In this document: in pieces, positions 22,434 through 33,900 of the stretch
How the letters are laid out: every line of letters begins with the position of its first letter
How positions within the stretch are numbered: the first letter of the stretch is position 1
Origin: Porphyra umbilicalis
Lineage: Eukaryota > Rhodophyta > Bangiophyceae > Bangiales > Bangiaceae
Direction: 5' to 3'
Assembly (NCBI GenBank): GCA_002049455.2
Contig: KV918932.1
Coordinates: 1 to 64,000 of the forward strand
DNA: 64,000 bases
The notes under the pieces: generated by a model
The model's database searches: none
Told to the model about the DNA's origin: nothing
The model's input: only the letters and a program-made list of their open reading frames with translations
Program-made: the position numbers and the translations under genes

Positions 22434-22440
22434 TTTATAT
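22434..22440 (+). promoter_or_regulatory. TATA-like box of the intact germin-like gene
   Basis: TTTATAT in otherwise GC-rich sequence, 149 bases before the ATG. The position fits a core promoter with a leader of roughly 120 nt; no transcript evidence. Confidence 0.45.
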
Positions 22441-22588
22441 GCCGTGACGGGTGGACCATGATGGCGGCGCGTGCCTCTTCCGTCCACACCCAGCATCCCG
22501 AGCACCGACGGCATCACCAAACACCCGCTCGTCCACCACCCCAGCACCCTCCGCACCAACTGTCTGTTCCACCCCCCCCCCCACCACC

Positions 22589-23212
22589 ATGGGCTTCACC
22601 GCCGTCACCGCCGCCGCTGCGGCGCTGCTCCTCACCGCCGCCGCCACCCCCGCGTCGGCCATTGTGCGCTCCTTCAACGACAAGTCCAACAATGCCATCC
22701 GCGCGACCTACCCCCCGTCCGCGTTCAAGTTCTCCCCCTTCCAGAGCACCAACACCCTCTCCCTGCCCATTGGGAACCTCTCCCTCGGCACCGTCGACAG
22801 CGACCCGGTGCTCGGGTCGCCCGACATTCAAATGTCGTACGTGGCGGTCAAGCTCAATGGCGGCGCGACGCTGCCGGCGCACACCCACCCGCGCGCGGCC
22901 GAGATGGACTACATGGTGTATGGCGTGTTGAAGAACAGCTTTGTCGAGGAGTTTGGCTCGGCGCGCGCCAAGGTCGACGTGACGCTCAACGCGGGGGAGG
23001 TTGGCGTCATCCCCGAGGGGCTCATGCACGCGCAAACGTGCGTGGCGCACGAGGGGTGCTTCTTTATTGCGGTGCTCAACTCGGCCGACCCGGGCACGCA
23101 GCTGTCGCAGAGCAGCATTTGCCAGCTGGACGCGATGCAGGTGGCCACGTCGCTCGGCAATGGCAAGTCGCCGTCGGCGGCGACGGCGTTTTGCCAGGGC
23201 GGCGTCTTTTAA
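22589..23212 (+). CDS. germin-like protein, secreted single-cupin
   Basis: Intact 207-residue germin-like protein. It has a signal peptide at residues 1-24 (hydrophobic Ala/Leu core, cleavage near TPASA-IVRS). Germin box 1 is GATLPAHTHPRAAEMDYMVYG with His98, His100 and Glu105; box 2 is GEVGVIPEGLMH with His147. These four residues are the Mn ligands of germins. Four cysteines (151, 157, 178, 202) follow the signal. Length equals typical plant germins (about 210-230). Germins are extracellular oxalate oxidases or superoxide dismutases, or lack known activity; sequence alone does not decide. Start ATG at 22589 has a CCACC context. This is the source copy of the truncated duplicate at 18986-19711, about 3 kb away on the other strand, and a distant paralogue of the gene at 26626-27255. 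Confidence 0.92.
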   Translation: MGFTAVTAAAAALLLTAAATPASAIVRSFNDKSNNAIRATYPPSAFKFSPFQSTNTLSLPIGNLSLGTVDSDPVLGSPDIQMSYVAVKLNGGATLPAHTHPRAAEMDYMVYGVLKNSFVEEFGSARAKVDVTLNAGEVGVIPEGLMHAQTCVAHEGCFFIAVLNSADPGTQLSQSSICQLDAMQVATSLGNGKSPSAATAFCQGGVF

Positions 23213-23525
23213 GCAACCCGCGGGGCGGGTGGCGCAGTGGCGCGGCGTGATGTGACTCCGTGTGGCACCACTGGGTGCAGATAAGCGACGTTTTTCGGTG
23301 TGTACGACTGACTCAACCGTTTGTGGTTCTTTTTAACTTCTTGGGGGGTTCATCCTGCGTACGCGCCAGTGCTGGGCGACCCAGTGGCTGCATAGCTGCG
23401 TGGCATACAAAACAGACGGCTCCACTCTCCATCCCCATACGGCTACCGCTGCCACGTCGGCGCCGCACAATGCGCGTGATCCCCCAGCCGGCACGTCTGC
23501 ACCCCGCACCTCCCCCACCCAAACG
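23213..23525. other. short intergenic gap between convergent genes
   Basis: 3' flanks of the germin gene (+) and the TOE1-like gene (-). Balanced composition, no feature recognised. Confidence 0.4.
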
Positions 23526-25534
23526 TCATCCCGCCTTGTACTTGCTCCGCCCAATGAGCAGCGGCTGCTGCCGCCGCACCACATTGATCTTGTCCACGCA
23601 CCCGCCGACGCCCGCCCCCACGACCCGCCGCAGGGCGCCAAACACGTAGCCCGTCATAAACGCGTCGTAGCCGGCCGCGTGCGCCGCGTCGGGCGGCGGC
23701 GGCGGAGCGCCGCCGCCGCCACCGCCGCCGCCGCCGCCACCGCCGCCGCCGCCGCCACCGCCACTGTCGGGCGCCCCGTCGCCCCCTCTGCCGCCGGCGC
23801 GTCCCCCCCCGCCCCCCCCCCCCCCTCCCCCCGGGGCCGCTTTTGGCCCGCCACCGGCGCGGCCGCCGCCCGCTCCGCCGCCCCCGCGTGGCGCGCCTCT
23901 GCAAGTGCCACCGCCGCTGCCGCGGCGGCCACGCGGCGCTGCTCCCCCGCCGCCTGCCGGCGGTCGGGGGCCCACTCGCCCGCCGCGCCCGCCGCCGCGT
24001 CCGCCTCCTCCCGGTCGAGCACCGCCCCAACGTCGTGGAGGAGGGCGCAGCCGCCGAGGGAGCAGTAGCCCCGCGACGCAAATTGCTCGCACAAGGGCGG
24101 GGGGCGGGGGGGGGCGGGGCCCCGCGGCCGGCGGCGCCATTGACGGCGGGCGGCAGCGGCGGCGGCGGCGGCGCCGCCGCCGCGGCCGCCGCCCCACGGG
24201 CACCGTCGTTGCCCTCGCGGGGCACGAGGAGCCCCCCCCCCGCCCCCCCCCGCGCGCACAAGCGCCCACACTTGGCGTAGAGGTAGCCGAGGCTGGTGAG
24301 GCGCTGCCCGCCCACCCCCCCCGCCACGACCTTGGTGTCGTACACGCCCGCCGTGACGGCGGCGAGCGCCTCGCAAAAGGCCGCCACGGTCGGCGGCAGG
24401 GGGCCGTGAAAGGCTCCGTAGAGCAACGCCAAATCGACGAGGCCATTGTGGAGGACGAGCGGCAAGCCGGGTGAGCCAGAGAGGCGGTGGAGGAGGCCCC
24501 CGGGCCAGGGGGACCACTCCCACGCGGGTGGGCGGGGGGGGGTGGGGGTGGGGTGGGGGCGGGGGCGGGGGCGCCGCCGCCGCCCCCCGCTTTGGCGGCG
24601 GCAGCGGCAGCGTCGCCACCCGCAACGGCGGGTGACGACGACGCCGCCGCCGCCGCCGCTGCCGCCGCGGCCGCGGGCGTGGCCGCCGCCGCCAGGGCGT
24701 ACAAGCCCTCCTTGGCCGCCGCGCGCTTGCGCTTTTTGAGCTGGTTGCGCGACAGCGCGGGCGTCCAGCCGCCGCCGCCGCCGCCGTCGGCGGCCGCCGA
24801 CGGGCTCGGCCCCGCCGCCGCCGCCGCCGCGGCCGCCGACGGCTGCGGCGGCGCCCCCGCTTTGGGCGGCACCGACGCGGCGCGCTCGTACGGGATGCCG
24901 TTGGTGAACATGGCGTTCCAGTCAAACGCGTGGCCGGCCAGGAAGGTGCCCGCCGAGGGGGTCATGACGAAATCCCGCCCGCACAGGAGCAGAAAGTCAA
25001 ACGCCGACACGGCGTAGCGTGGGGGGGGGGAGCCCCACCCCCGCCCGGCGCGGCGGCGGCGGCGCCCGCGGCGGCGCCCGCCGCCGGCAGTGCCGCCGCC
25101 GCCCCGCCCGCGGGCGCCGCGGCGCCACCCGCCCCGCCGCCGCCGCCCGTCACCGCCGCCCTTGCCGCCATTGCCGCCGTCGGCGGCGGCGGCGGGGGCG
25201 GCGGGGCCCCCCCCTCTGTGGGCGGTGCCCCCCCCCCCCCCCCTCCCCTCCACCCGCCCCCCTCCCTGCGGCACAAACACCGCCACCCCCAACGACGTGA
25301 CCGCCCGCGTGGCGGCGAGGGCGACCAGCCACGCGTACCGCGCGTCGAGGGCGTCGGCGCGGGTGGCGGCGTCGGTCGGCGCGCCGAGCCCCGAAAACTC
25401 CGTGTCGACGGCCACAAACGAGCCGGGCACGGCCGCGGCGGCACCGAGCGCGTCGCCGAGCGCCGCCCACCCGGCGGCCGCGTTGGCGCGGGTGACCCGC
25501 AGGACGGGGGGGGGGGTTCGCCGTCGGCGGACAT
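23526..25534 (-). CDS. TOE1-like CAF1-family 3' exonuclease with CCCH zinc finger; frame changes at G/C runs
   Basis: DEDD-type poly(A)/snRNA 3' exonuclease (CAF1/TOE1 family). Motifs in order: VTRANAAAGWAALGDAL, SFVAVDTEFSGLG (DxE, about 25396-25416), FDFLLLCGRDFVMTP, FLAGHAFDWNAMFTNGIPY, PLVLHNGLVDLALLYGAF (second Asp, about 24425-24465), VYDTKVVAGGVGGQRLTSL with GYLYAKCGR, then a CCCH zinc finger CEQFASRGYCSLGGCALLH (about 24038-24092), and finally HAAGYDAFMTGYVFGALRR (third Asp, about 23641-23682). A zinc finger inserted inside the nuclease domain before the last Asp is the TOE1 layout, and TOE1 acts in nuclei/Cajal bodies trimming snRNA tails. Frame changes occur at G runs (about 25505-25516, near 24530-24560) and in the Ala/Gly-rich inserts. 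ATG at 25534 starts MSADGEPPPP, just before the first homopolymer. Large Ala/Pro/Gly insertions make it longer than usual. Confidence 0.82.
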
Positions 25535-25559
25535 GGTGGCGGTGGGGGCGGGGTTGGGC

Positions 25560-25700
25560 GAGGGGGGGGGGAGGGGGGGAGGGGAGGGGGGGAGGGGGAC
25601 GGGGGAGGGGGACGGGGGGAGGGGGACGGGGGGAGGGGGACGGGGGGAGGGGGACGGGGGGAGGGGGACGGGGGAGGGGGGGGGAGAGGGGTAGTGGGGG
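25560..25700. repeat. GGGGGACGGGGGA minisatellite, about seven units
   Basis: 13-14 bp units of G-rich sequence directly upstream of the TOE1-like start codon (C/T-rich on the gene's own strand). G-quadruplex-capable on the plus strand. Confidence 0.8.
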
Positions 25701-26625
25701 GGGGAGAGGGGGGGGGAGTTGAGAAAAGCCCGACGGCGAGAGGGGGAGGGGGGGGGCACCGAGGCGCCGGACGACGCGGGTTGTGGAATGGGGGCGGCAC
25801 GCCGCGGCGACGCGAGGCAAGACGGCCAGCCGCGTCAGCGGGGCGGAGACCCAGTCGCGGCAGCAGCGACCGTCGAGCGGCAATGCGGGGGGGGTCCGTC
25901 GCCGAGACGGCGGGGCGACACGGGGCGCACGGGGCGGCGGTGGGGGGGGCGGCGGCGGTGGGGGCGGCGGTGGACGCGGCCGCCGCTGCCGTTTCGGCTC
26001 AGCGGCGGGACGACGGCGGCGGCACGGGGTGCATCGATTCGATCGTCCAGCGCGGTGTCCGAGCAGCGCGGGTGCCGCGGATTGGGGTTGTGCGCCAGAG
26101 GCCGCCACGCGCGGGGCCGACCCCAAGGTGGTGCCGCAGCGTGCAGGCCGACTGCCGGTGACCCACGCGGGGACGCACGCACTTGAAAGGCCGAAAAGAC
26201 GGGCATAGTACGAGTCTCCGCCGTGCAACGACGTTTGTAGTGGAAGAGACATGCGGAGTCTTCCAGGACAGTCGCAACGAGCTACTGCATCCTCCCTCGG
26301 TCCCACCTGCTGCCCTCCCGCGATCCTACCAGCTGCACTCTTCGTTTGACGTGCTACTGAGCAAACAACAGCAGGGACAACAGAGGAACAAGATGTGAGA
26401 GGCAAAGCGTTTTGTTGAACCACCTAGAGCAGTGTAGGGGCGACGGCCACACCTATACACTCGAGCGCCCCGTCCCGCGCACGCCCGCTGCACTGGCGCT
26501 CTTCCCGACCTCGGGTGGCCACTTAAGCAGGCACGCCACGTCGGCCATCTCACTCGTATATACACGGCCGCCGGCCCCCCCCCCCGACTCGGACTGCTGC
26601 GGCATCCGCGGCGTCGCGCGCCCCT
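25701..26625. other. intergenic between TOE1-like and the third germin
   Basis: GC-rich to 26170, then balanced sequence to 26560. A frame open on the minus strand from 26423 into the TOE1 gene has no conserved content upstream of 25534 and is not included. No RNA gene seen. Confidence 0.4.
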
Positions 26626-27255
26626 CTACAGCGCCCCGTTCATGCAGAAAGCGCGCGCGTCGGAGGGCGACAGGCCATTGCCGAGCGAGGCGGCGACTTG
26701 AAAGTCGGGCAGCGCGCAGATGCTGCTCGCCGCGAGCAGCGTCCCCGGGTCGGCCGTGTTGAGCGTCGCCACAAAGCGGCACGGCTCCTGCGACACGCAC
26801 GTCTGGGAGTGGATGAGGCCCTCGGGGATGACGCTCAGCTGCCCCGCCGCGACGGTCACCGAGATGGTCGGCCGCGCCGACCCATTCTCCTCCACAATCA
26901 CCGTCTGGATGGTGCCGTGGACGACGTAATCGAGCTCCGTCGCGCGCGGGTGGAGGTGCGCCGGCAGCGTCGCGCCGGGGTTGATGCTCGCAACCGTGTA
27001 GGCCATTTGCACGTCGGGGCTGCCGAGGGCGGGGTGCTGGTTGACGGCGCCGAGGGAGAGGCTGCCAAACGGCAGCTGCCGCAGGTTGTCGGCCATGCCT
27101 GGGGTGAACACGTAGGCCTCTTGGGGGACGACGGAGCGCAGCGTGTTGGCCGCAAAGACGTTGGTCGACCGCACAATCGCGTCGGCGGGGCGGACGGTGG
27201 CAAGGCCGAGGACGACCGCCGCGGCGGCCGCCGCGAGCGTACGGGTAAAGGCCAT
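26626..27255 (-). CDS. germin-like protein, secreted single-cupin (divergent paralogue)
   Basis: Intact 209-residue germin-like protein. Signal peptide at residues 1-26 (MAFTRTLAAAAAAVVLGLAT, cleavage near RPADA-IVRS). Box 1 is GATLPAHLHPRATELDYVVHG (His100, His102, Glu107) and box 2 is GQLSVIPEGLIH (His149). Cysteines at 153, 159, 180 and 204 correspond to those of the gene at 22589. About half of residues match that paralogue, so this is an older duplication than the 19.0/22.6-kb pair. Likely an extracellular manganese protein; enzymatic activity unknown. The gene is convergent neither with TOE1 nor with the repeat array; its upstream region (27256-27500) has a possible CATAAG element at 27463-27472 on its strand. 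Confidence 0.92.
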   Translation of the reverse strand: MAFTRTLAAAAAAVVLGLATVRPADAIVRSTNVFAANTLRSVVPQEAYVFTPGMADNLRQLPFGSLSLGAVNQHPALGSPDVQMAYTVASINPGATLPAHLHPRATELDYVVHGTIQTVIVEENGSARPTISVTVAAGQLSVIPEGLIHSQTCVSQEPCRFVATLNTADPGTLLAASSICALPDFQVAASLGNGLSPSDARAFCMNGAL

Positions 27256-28480
27256 GGCGACCGTGAGGGGGGGGGGGAAGCAGGGAGAATAGGCGAGGAA
27301 GGAAGCGTCGCAGCAAAGGAGACAAGCGAGTGCTGGGAGTGGAGGGGGTTCAAAGGGAAGAAGGAGCGGAGAGGAGGGGGTGTGCGGCGGGAGGAGTGCT
27401 GGGCTGCTTTGGCGTGAGTGCTGATGATGGTGTCGAGTGGCCCAGACCTCAACTCCTTTCCTCCTCTTATGCACCACCGGTGGCCGGCGCAGGACACATG
27501 CTGATGCGCCTCGCCCAAACGGCTGCCCCGCCGCGGCGGCGCTGCCTGCGGAACACACTTGCCCGCGACGGCGCCGCGCCCGTGCACAACCGAGCAGACG
27601 CCGCAGCAGCGCCGCCCCGTGGCGCCCCATCTCGCGTGGCGCGCCGCGCGCGCGCCCTGTTTCGACGCCCCGCCCGTTGCTACCTACGGCCGAGCGCGAG
27701 GACAGCCCGCATACAGCCTGCAGGCGCCCGGTCGGGGCACAGGCGCGCCGCACCCCCAACCCGCCGAGCCGTGGGTGTTGCGGCACGGCGGCGCACGCTG
27801 GGGTGACGAAAGGTGGATGCGACGGGGTCCACGCCGCACGGACGCGGGCCGCCGCGGCACCCACCGCCGGGGGGCGAGGGGCGGGGCCCGTTTGGCGCGC
27901 GTGCGAGACGACGGGCGGGTGGCGGAACGACGCGGCCGTGGCCGAGACGCGGCGCGCAGGCGGCGGGCGGCAGGTAGCCACCAGCGGCTGGCACGGGCGG
28001 TTTGGCGCGCGTTGCGCCGCTGCCGCGGGCGTGGCACCGCACCACGGCGGGGGCGAGGTGGAGGCCGCCACGCGCGCTTGGCGGCACCCGCGTGCGGGAG
28101 CGTGTAGTATCTGGAAGTCTCGATCACGTACCGTTTTTTGGTGCGGAGACGCGCTCTCGGCTCTCCGCGCCCGGCCGCCGAGCCGCGCCCGGCCGCGGCC
28201 GGGCCCGCTCCTCGGACCGCCGGCGGGACCTGCCACGACACCCAGCAGTGCCACGTGCCTAGCTCGATACTTACCTACCATCCACTCATACACGCGTGCA
28301 CGAGTAAACATATCAGAGCGGTCATGACCGTGCGTGACCAAAATCCATGACTGCCCCCTCCCCTACCCTGCGACGCACTACGCCCCCCACATGCCCCGCC
28401 TGAGCGGGTACACCATGACCGTCATCACGGCCACGTCGACCACGCCGCCGCCCGCCGACCACGCCGCCGCCCACGCCGCC
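27256..28480. other. intergenic, GC-rich, upstream of germin
   Basis: Promoter side of the germin gene (-), then GC-rich sequence with overlapping, unconserved frames on both strands. Contains the dispersed repeat copy at 28104-28145. Confidence 0.4.
28104..28145 (-). repeat. dispersed repeat, copy 1
   Basis: On the minus strand the 28-bp word beginning CGCACCAAAAAACGGTACGT (28118-28145) is identical to 47176-47203 on the plus strand, and similarity continues to a shared ATACTAC about 14 bases further. It occurs nowhere else that I noticed in the window. Confidence 0.75.
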
Positions 28481-30480
28481 GCCGCCGCCGCCCCCGCGGC
28501 CCCCGCCCCCGCCCCGCCCCGCCACGCCCGCCCCCGCCCCCGCCGCGCCGCGCCCGCCCCCGCCCCCGCCCCGGCCGCGCCGCGCCCGCTCCCGAGCCCG
28601 CCCCGGCCGCCGCCCCCGCCCCGGCCGCCGCCCCCGCCCCGGCCACCGCCCCCGCCCCCGCCGCGCCGCACCCGCCCCCGCCCCCGCCCCGCCCCCGCTG
28701 CGACCGCCGGCCCCGCCCCCGCCCCGCCCCGCCACGCCCGTCCCTGCCCCCGCCCTTGCCCCGGCCACCACCCCTACCCCCGCCTCTCCCCGTCACGCCC
28801 CCGCCCCGACCGCCGCCGCCGCCGGCCGCGCCCCCCCCCGCACCACACCGCCACGCCCGCCCCCGCCCCCGCCGCGCCGCCCCCGCCCCCGTCCCCGCCC
28901 CGGCCGCCGCGCTCGCCCGCCCCACCCCCGCCGCCGCCCCGGCCGCCGCGCCCGCGCCCGCCCCCGCTGCGCCGCGCCCGCCCCCGCGCCGGCCCCCGCC
29001 CCGGCCGCCGCGCCCGCGCCCGCGCCCGCTGCGCCGCGCCCGCCTCCGCGTCGGCCCTCGCCCCGGCCGCCGCGCCCGCGCCCGCCCCCTCCGCGCCGCC
29101 CCCGCCCCCGCTCCCGCCCCCGCCCCACCGCACACGCCCCCGTCCTCGCCCCCGCATCCGCCCCCACCCCACCACGCCGTTCCGCGCCCGCCCTCGCTTC
29201 TCCCCGCCCCGCCACGCCCCCGCCCGCCCCCGCCCCCGCCCTGGCCGCCGCGCCCGCGCCCGCCCCCGCTGCGCCGCGCCCGCCTCCGCGTCGGCCCCCG
29301 CCCCGGCCGCCGCGCCCGCGCCCGCCCCCGCCGCGCCGCCCCCGCCCCCGCTCCCGCCCCCGCCCCACCGCACACGCCCCCGTCCTCGCCCCCGCATCCG
29401 CCCCCACCCCACCACGCCGTTCCGCGCCCGCCCTCGCTTCTCCCCGCCCCGCCACGCCCCCGCCCGCCCCCGCCCCCGCCCCGGCCGCCGCCCCCGCCCC
29501 CGCCCCCGCCGCGCCGCCCCCGCCCCCGCTCCCGCCCCCGCCCCACCGCACACGCCCCCGTCCTCGCCCCCGCATCCGCCCCCACCCCACCACGCCGTTC
29601 CGCGCCCGCCCTCGCTTCTCCCCGCCCCGCCACGCCCCCGCCCGCCCCCGCCCCCGCCCCGGCCGCCGCCCCCGCCCCCGCCCCCGCCGCGCCGCCCCCG
29701 CCCCCGCTCCCGCCCCCGCCCCACCGCACACGCCCCCGTCCTCGCCCCCGCATCCGCCCCCACCCCACCACGCCGTTCCGCGCCCGCCCTCGCTTCTCCC
29801 CGCCCCGCCACGCCCCCGCCCGCCCCCGCCCCCGCCCTGGCCACCGCCCCCGCCCCCGCCCCCGCCGCGCCGCCCCCGCCCCCGCTCCCGCCCCCGCCCC
29901 ACCGCACACGCCCCCGTCCTCGCCCCCGCACCCGCCCGCACCCCGCCACGCCGTTCCGCGCCCGCCCTCGCTTCTCCCCGCCCCGCCACACCCCCGCCCG
30001 CCCCCGGCCCCCCCTCGGCTGCCGCGCCCGCCCCCGCCCCGGCCGCCACGCCCGCCCCCGCCCCCGCCCTGCCGCTACCCCCGCAGCGCCCCGCCACCGC
30101 CGCCGCCCCCGCCCCACCGGGATGCCGCCCCGCCCCTGCCCCCGCCGCCGCCCGCGCCGCCGCCCCCGCCCCGCCGGCGCTCTCGCGGGCACCTTCGCCC
30201 TGCCTTCGCCGCCGCTACCGCCCCCACCGCCGGCCCCGCCCCCACCATGGGTGCCACCGCCGCCCCGGCCGCACCGCCGCCGTCGCCCCGTCCCGCTGCC
30301 GCCCAGCCGCCGCCCCGGCCCCGCCCCTCCCCTGCCCCGCTGCCGCCCCCGCCCCGCCACGCCCCCGCCGCCCCCCCGCCGCCGCCCCGCCGCCGCCCCC
30401 CCCCGCCGCCGCCCCGCCGCCGCCCCCGCCCCGCCGCCGCCCCGCCGCCGCCCCCGCCCCGCCGCCGCCCCCGCCGGCAC
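28480..30480. repeat. 2-kb C-rich minisatellite array (178- and 240-bp units)
   Basis: The plus strand is built from CCCGCC/CCGCGCC words. A unit marked by CACACGCCCCCGTCCTCGCC recurs at 29131, 29371, 29549, 29727 and 29905, spacing 240 then 178, 178, 178. Strong strand asymmetry (C on plus, G on minus) leaves long open frames on both strands (Pro/Ala/Arg on plus, Gly/Ala/Arg on minus). These are compositional. The plus-strand frame has a normal-looking entry (MPRLSGYTMTVITATSTTPP from 28391), so expression of a repeat protein cannot be excluded. Confidence 0.85.
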
Positions 30481-30900
30481 CCCCACTCCGCCTTCGGCGA
30501 CGCTCAATCGCGCTCTCCTTCTCCCCTGCCGCATGCGCGGCAACCGTCGCCGCTGCATACGCCGCTGGTACGGGCGGCCTGTCTCTTACCAGTACCCACG
30601 GCGGGACCTGAGCCATCGACTTGCTGCTGCGGTTACCGCACCCCCCTTCTGGCATTTCCAGTTTTCTTAGGCGCTGCCATCCTCGTGCAGCCGCCCTTTT
30701 ACTCCCTCCTCAAGCACTTGTGTCGACGTCTCCCCTCCGCCCCGCCCAAGCCGTCTCACGTTCTTTTCATTTTTTTTCTCTCTACTGTTGATGCCTCGGT
30801 CCGTCGCGCTCGCTGACCAAAGGACGACAAAAGCAACACCAGACCGTGACCGCTTCTCTTATAAAGATACTCGATACAGCTGATAGTACTTGTCGCTGTC
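30481..30900. other. transition from repeat array to transposase gene
   Basis: Balanced composition, 3' flank of the transposase gene (-). Contains TTATAAAGATACTCGATAC near 30860. No terminal inverted repeat was recognised. Confidence 0.4.
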
Positions 30901-33900
30901 CTACTCGCTGTCCCAGTCGTCCAGCTCGTCGTCACTCCCAACGCCACCCCCGGCAGCCACCCCACTGGTAGCCCCGCCGTCACCCCTACCGTCACCCCCG
31001 CCGTCACCCCTACCGTCACCCCCGCCGTCACCCCCGCCGTCACCCCTACCGTCACCCCCGCCGTCACTACCGCCGGCAACCCGGTCATCAATCACACCAT
31101 CACCCTCACCAACAGCACCGGTGTCACGATCGCCAACATGGTCGCCTCCTGTTGCCGGCTGCTCGCCTGCGTCAGACTCATCGCTGGTTGAGTCCTGCGC
31201 AGTGGAGACATTCTCGGTGGCGCCGGGGGGGTCGCGCGTGAGCAACCAGCTCGACGTGCCCGCCGGGCAGGTGCAGCCCGGTCGCACGCACTTGATGGCG
31301 TGGAACGAGAAGTAGAACTTGTTGAGTCGCACGCCCGTGTTGTCCGCCTTGGAGCTCGGGTGAAGCTTGAAGGCGGCCGTCAAGTTCATGTACGACAGCT
31401 GGACGATGCGATGCGCCATGAAGGAGGCGGGCGACATATACGCCAAGTGCCCGCGGAACTTAACGGAGATCGAATGTTGCACCTCGGCCGCTTGCGTGGT
31501 GACGCCGTTGGTGACGGAGAGGGACTCGTCAGGAAAGTACACGCAGGAGCACGTGTGGCCTTTGGCGTGGGCCCTGTCGAGGCAGAAGCGGACCTTGTGC
31601 TTAGAGAGGATGGTCCGCACCCGCTGCATCCCGTTGCGGTCCATTTTGCACGCGACGTCGTAAAAGACAACCTTGGGCAGCTTCGGGAACCGCTCGAGGA
31701 TGAGCGACAGCGCGTCGGCGACGCTCTCGGCCTGGAACATCACGCGGAAGCCCATCGTCAACACGTGCGGGCACACAATGTTGAACACGCCGGCGGTCAG
31801 GTCCGAGTGCTTTGGGAACGACTTAGAGCACCGATCCACCGCGTCCTCTTGCTCCGCCTGCGCCCCCTTCCGCGGCCGCGGCTGCCCAGCCGTCCTCCTC
31901 GCCTTGGCCCTTGGCGTAAAAATGGCGGGGCGCACCCGCTTGAGGAAGCCGAAAAACTCGAATGAGGTGTAGGGCGAGTCCACGTCTTTGCCCTTGAAGT
32001 TGGGGTGCTCGGAGGCGAACTTGTTGTACTCCTCGGGGCCCGACACAAAGCACCAACGTCGGCAAAACTCCTCGGTCTCGGCCTGCCCCGCCAGGGCGGC
32101 CTTACGCGCCGCCGCCTGGAAGTCCGCATCGACAAGGGCGTCTACCTCCGCGGCAAACAGCAGCAGCTTCCCGACGCATACCCGCAACAGCGGGTGCTTC
32201 TTGAGCAGCGGCATGAGCCGCGCGAAAAAGTTTGCCACGAAGCCCGCGGCGTTGGCCGCCTTGGCGCCCTTCACCCACTTGCCGCCGTCCTCCTTCTGCA
32301 TCTCCAGGGCAAGCTTGACAACCGACGCCGTCCCATGCCCTTGGAACAGGTTGACGACGGGGTCCCCCAGCATGGCCAAAAGAAATGGCCGCACAGCGGC
32401 CCACTCGGTGCTTGCAGCACCGAAAAGATCCAGACGGGGACGAGCGGGGCCCGTGCGCTCATACCACGGGACCGCGGCAGCGGGAACGGCCTTGATGCCG
32501 CCCTGGCCGACCGAGCAGGGGGCTGGGTCCTCAATGGCCGCCGCACTAGCCGTGGTGACTGACGCGCTTGCGGCGCCCGCAGCACCAGCACCCCCCGCGG
32601 AAGCGACAGCACGAGCGCCACCGGTCCCCGTCGGGTTTGCGCCACCCGAGGCCGCCATAGCCAATGCCGCCGCGTCCTCATCCGGCGTCCACCGGTGAAA
32701 GAAAAAGAATGCGTCGGCGGCGTACCGCGACAGCTGCCAGTTGACGATGGTCGCCGCCGTGCGCGAGCGCGGGCGCACCGACGTGCGGACGTCGGCCAAG
32801 CGGCCGAGGGCCGCAATGTCCGTCTTGTTGAGCGCGTCACCCGATCTTGGAACCTTTCGTATTGCGGCGCGCATGCTCGGCTGCAGCAGCACCGCATACT
32901 TGTTGACGTCGAGGTTCATGTTGGGCAGGTGTAGGGCGGGCCGGACGAGGTTGATGCCCTCCCTCATCCGGAAGCCGAGGGACTGCCCGTCGATGACAAT
33001 GTACGCTGGGTCCTCCCCACACTTGGGACAAACAAACACCTCCGCTGCCGGTTGTAGACACGCCACGAAGCAGCGCCCGAGAAGCACGATCGTTTGTCGC
33101 GAAAGGCCAAAGTCCGACCTCAGCGACGCCAGGAAAGCCGTCGCCGCCGAGTACGACGACCGCGAGTTGTAGATGAAGGAGACGAGCACGTCGCAAAACG
33201 AGCGCGAGAACAGCATCACCCTCCCCGAGCTGTCCGCCTTGTTGGTCGAGAAGAGGCCGTTATTGCCGCCGTCAAAGGCGGTCGTGTGCCCCTGCGGACA
33301 AGTCCAAGATGCAATAGTCACCTGCAAAAACATACCACAGACCCCATGATCCAGCAGAAAGAACCAGGCAGCAGGAGGGAAAAGAAAGGGAACGTTAGCG
33401 ACTGATACGAGATGAAGTACACAGCGGAAATGCAAGGAGACGGCTCGAACCCACTTGCGGCAACGTAGCAGGAAAAGGAACCTACTTCCAGCGGTGTCGT
33501 GACATTCCCGTCCGTGTACACCACCCCGGCCTGCTTGTCCAGCTCCACGCCGTCAGGCTTGGCGGCGCCGCACACCGCGCAGCACTTCTCGTACAACACA
33601 TCGGCCGGGTTGAACGCCAAGCCGAGCTCCGACATCCGCTGCACCAGCGTGATCGGTGGCGGGTCAGGATCGACATTGCCGTTGAGGTCGGCTGGTGGGG
33701 GCGCAAACAGAGCGGACGGCGCCACGGTCGTCGCCGCCCATTCGGCGGTGCGCGACCACATAAGCGACTGCCGGTCCTCCTCGGTGCAGCTGACGAGGTT
33801 ACGCTTCTGACGCTCTCTGGACACGGCCACCAGCTCTTCGTCGTTGATGTCCCCGCCCTCGGCGGCGTCACCGATGATGTGGCGGTCGCCGTCGTCGTCG

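Noticed and set aside
28334..30816. Plus-strand frames of 690-780 codons and a minus-strand frame of 594 codons in the C-rich array
   Set aside because: Direct translation of a minisatellite; open on both strands, no unique sequence apart from a short entry.
33430..33465. B-box-like GGGTTCGAGCC on the minus strand, possible tRNA
   Set aside because: No acceptor or D arm pairs around it, and it lies in the transposase intron.
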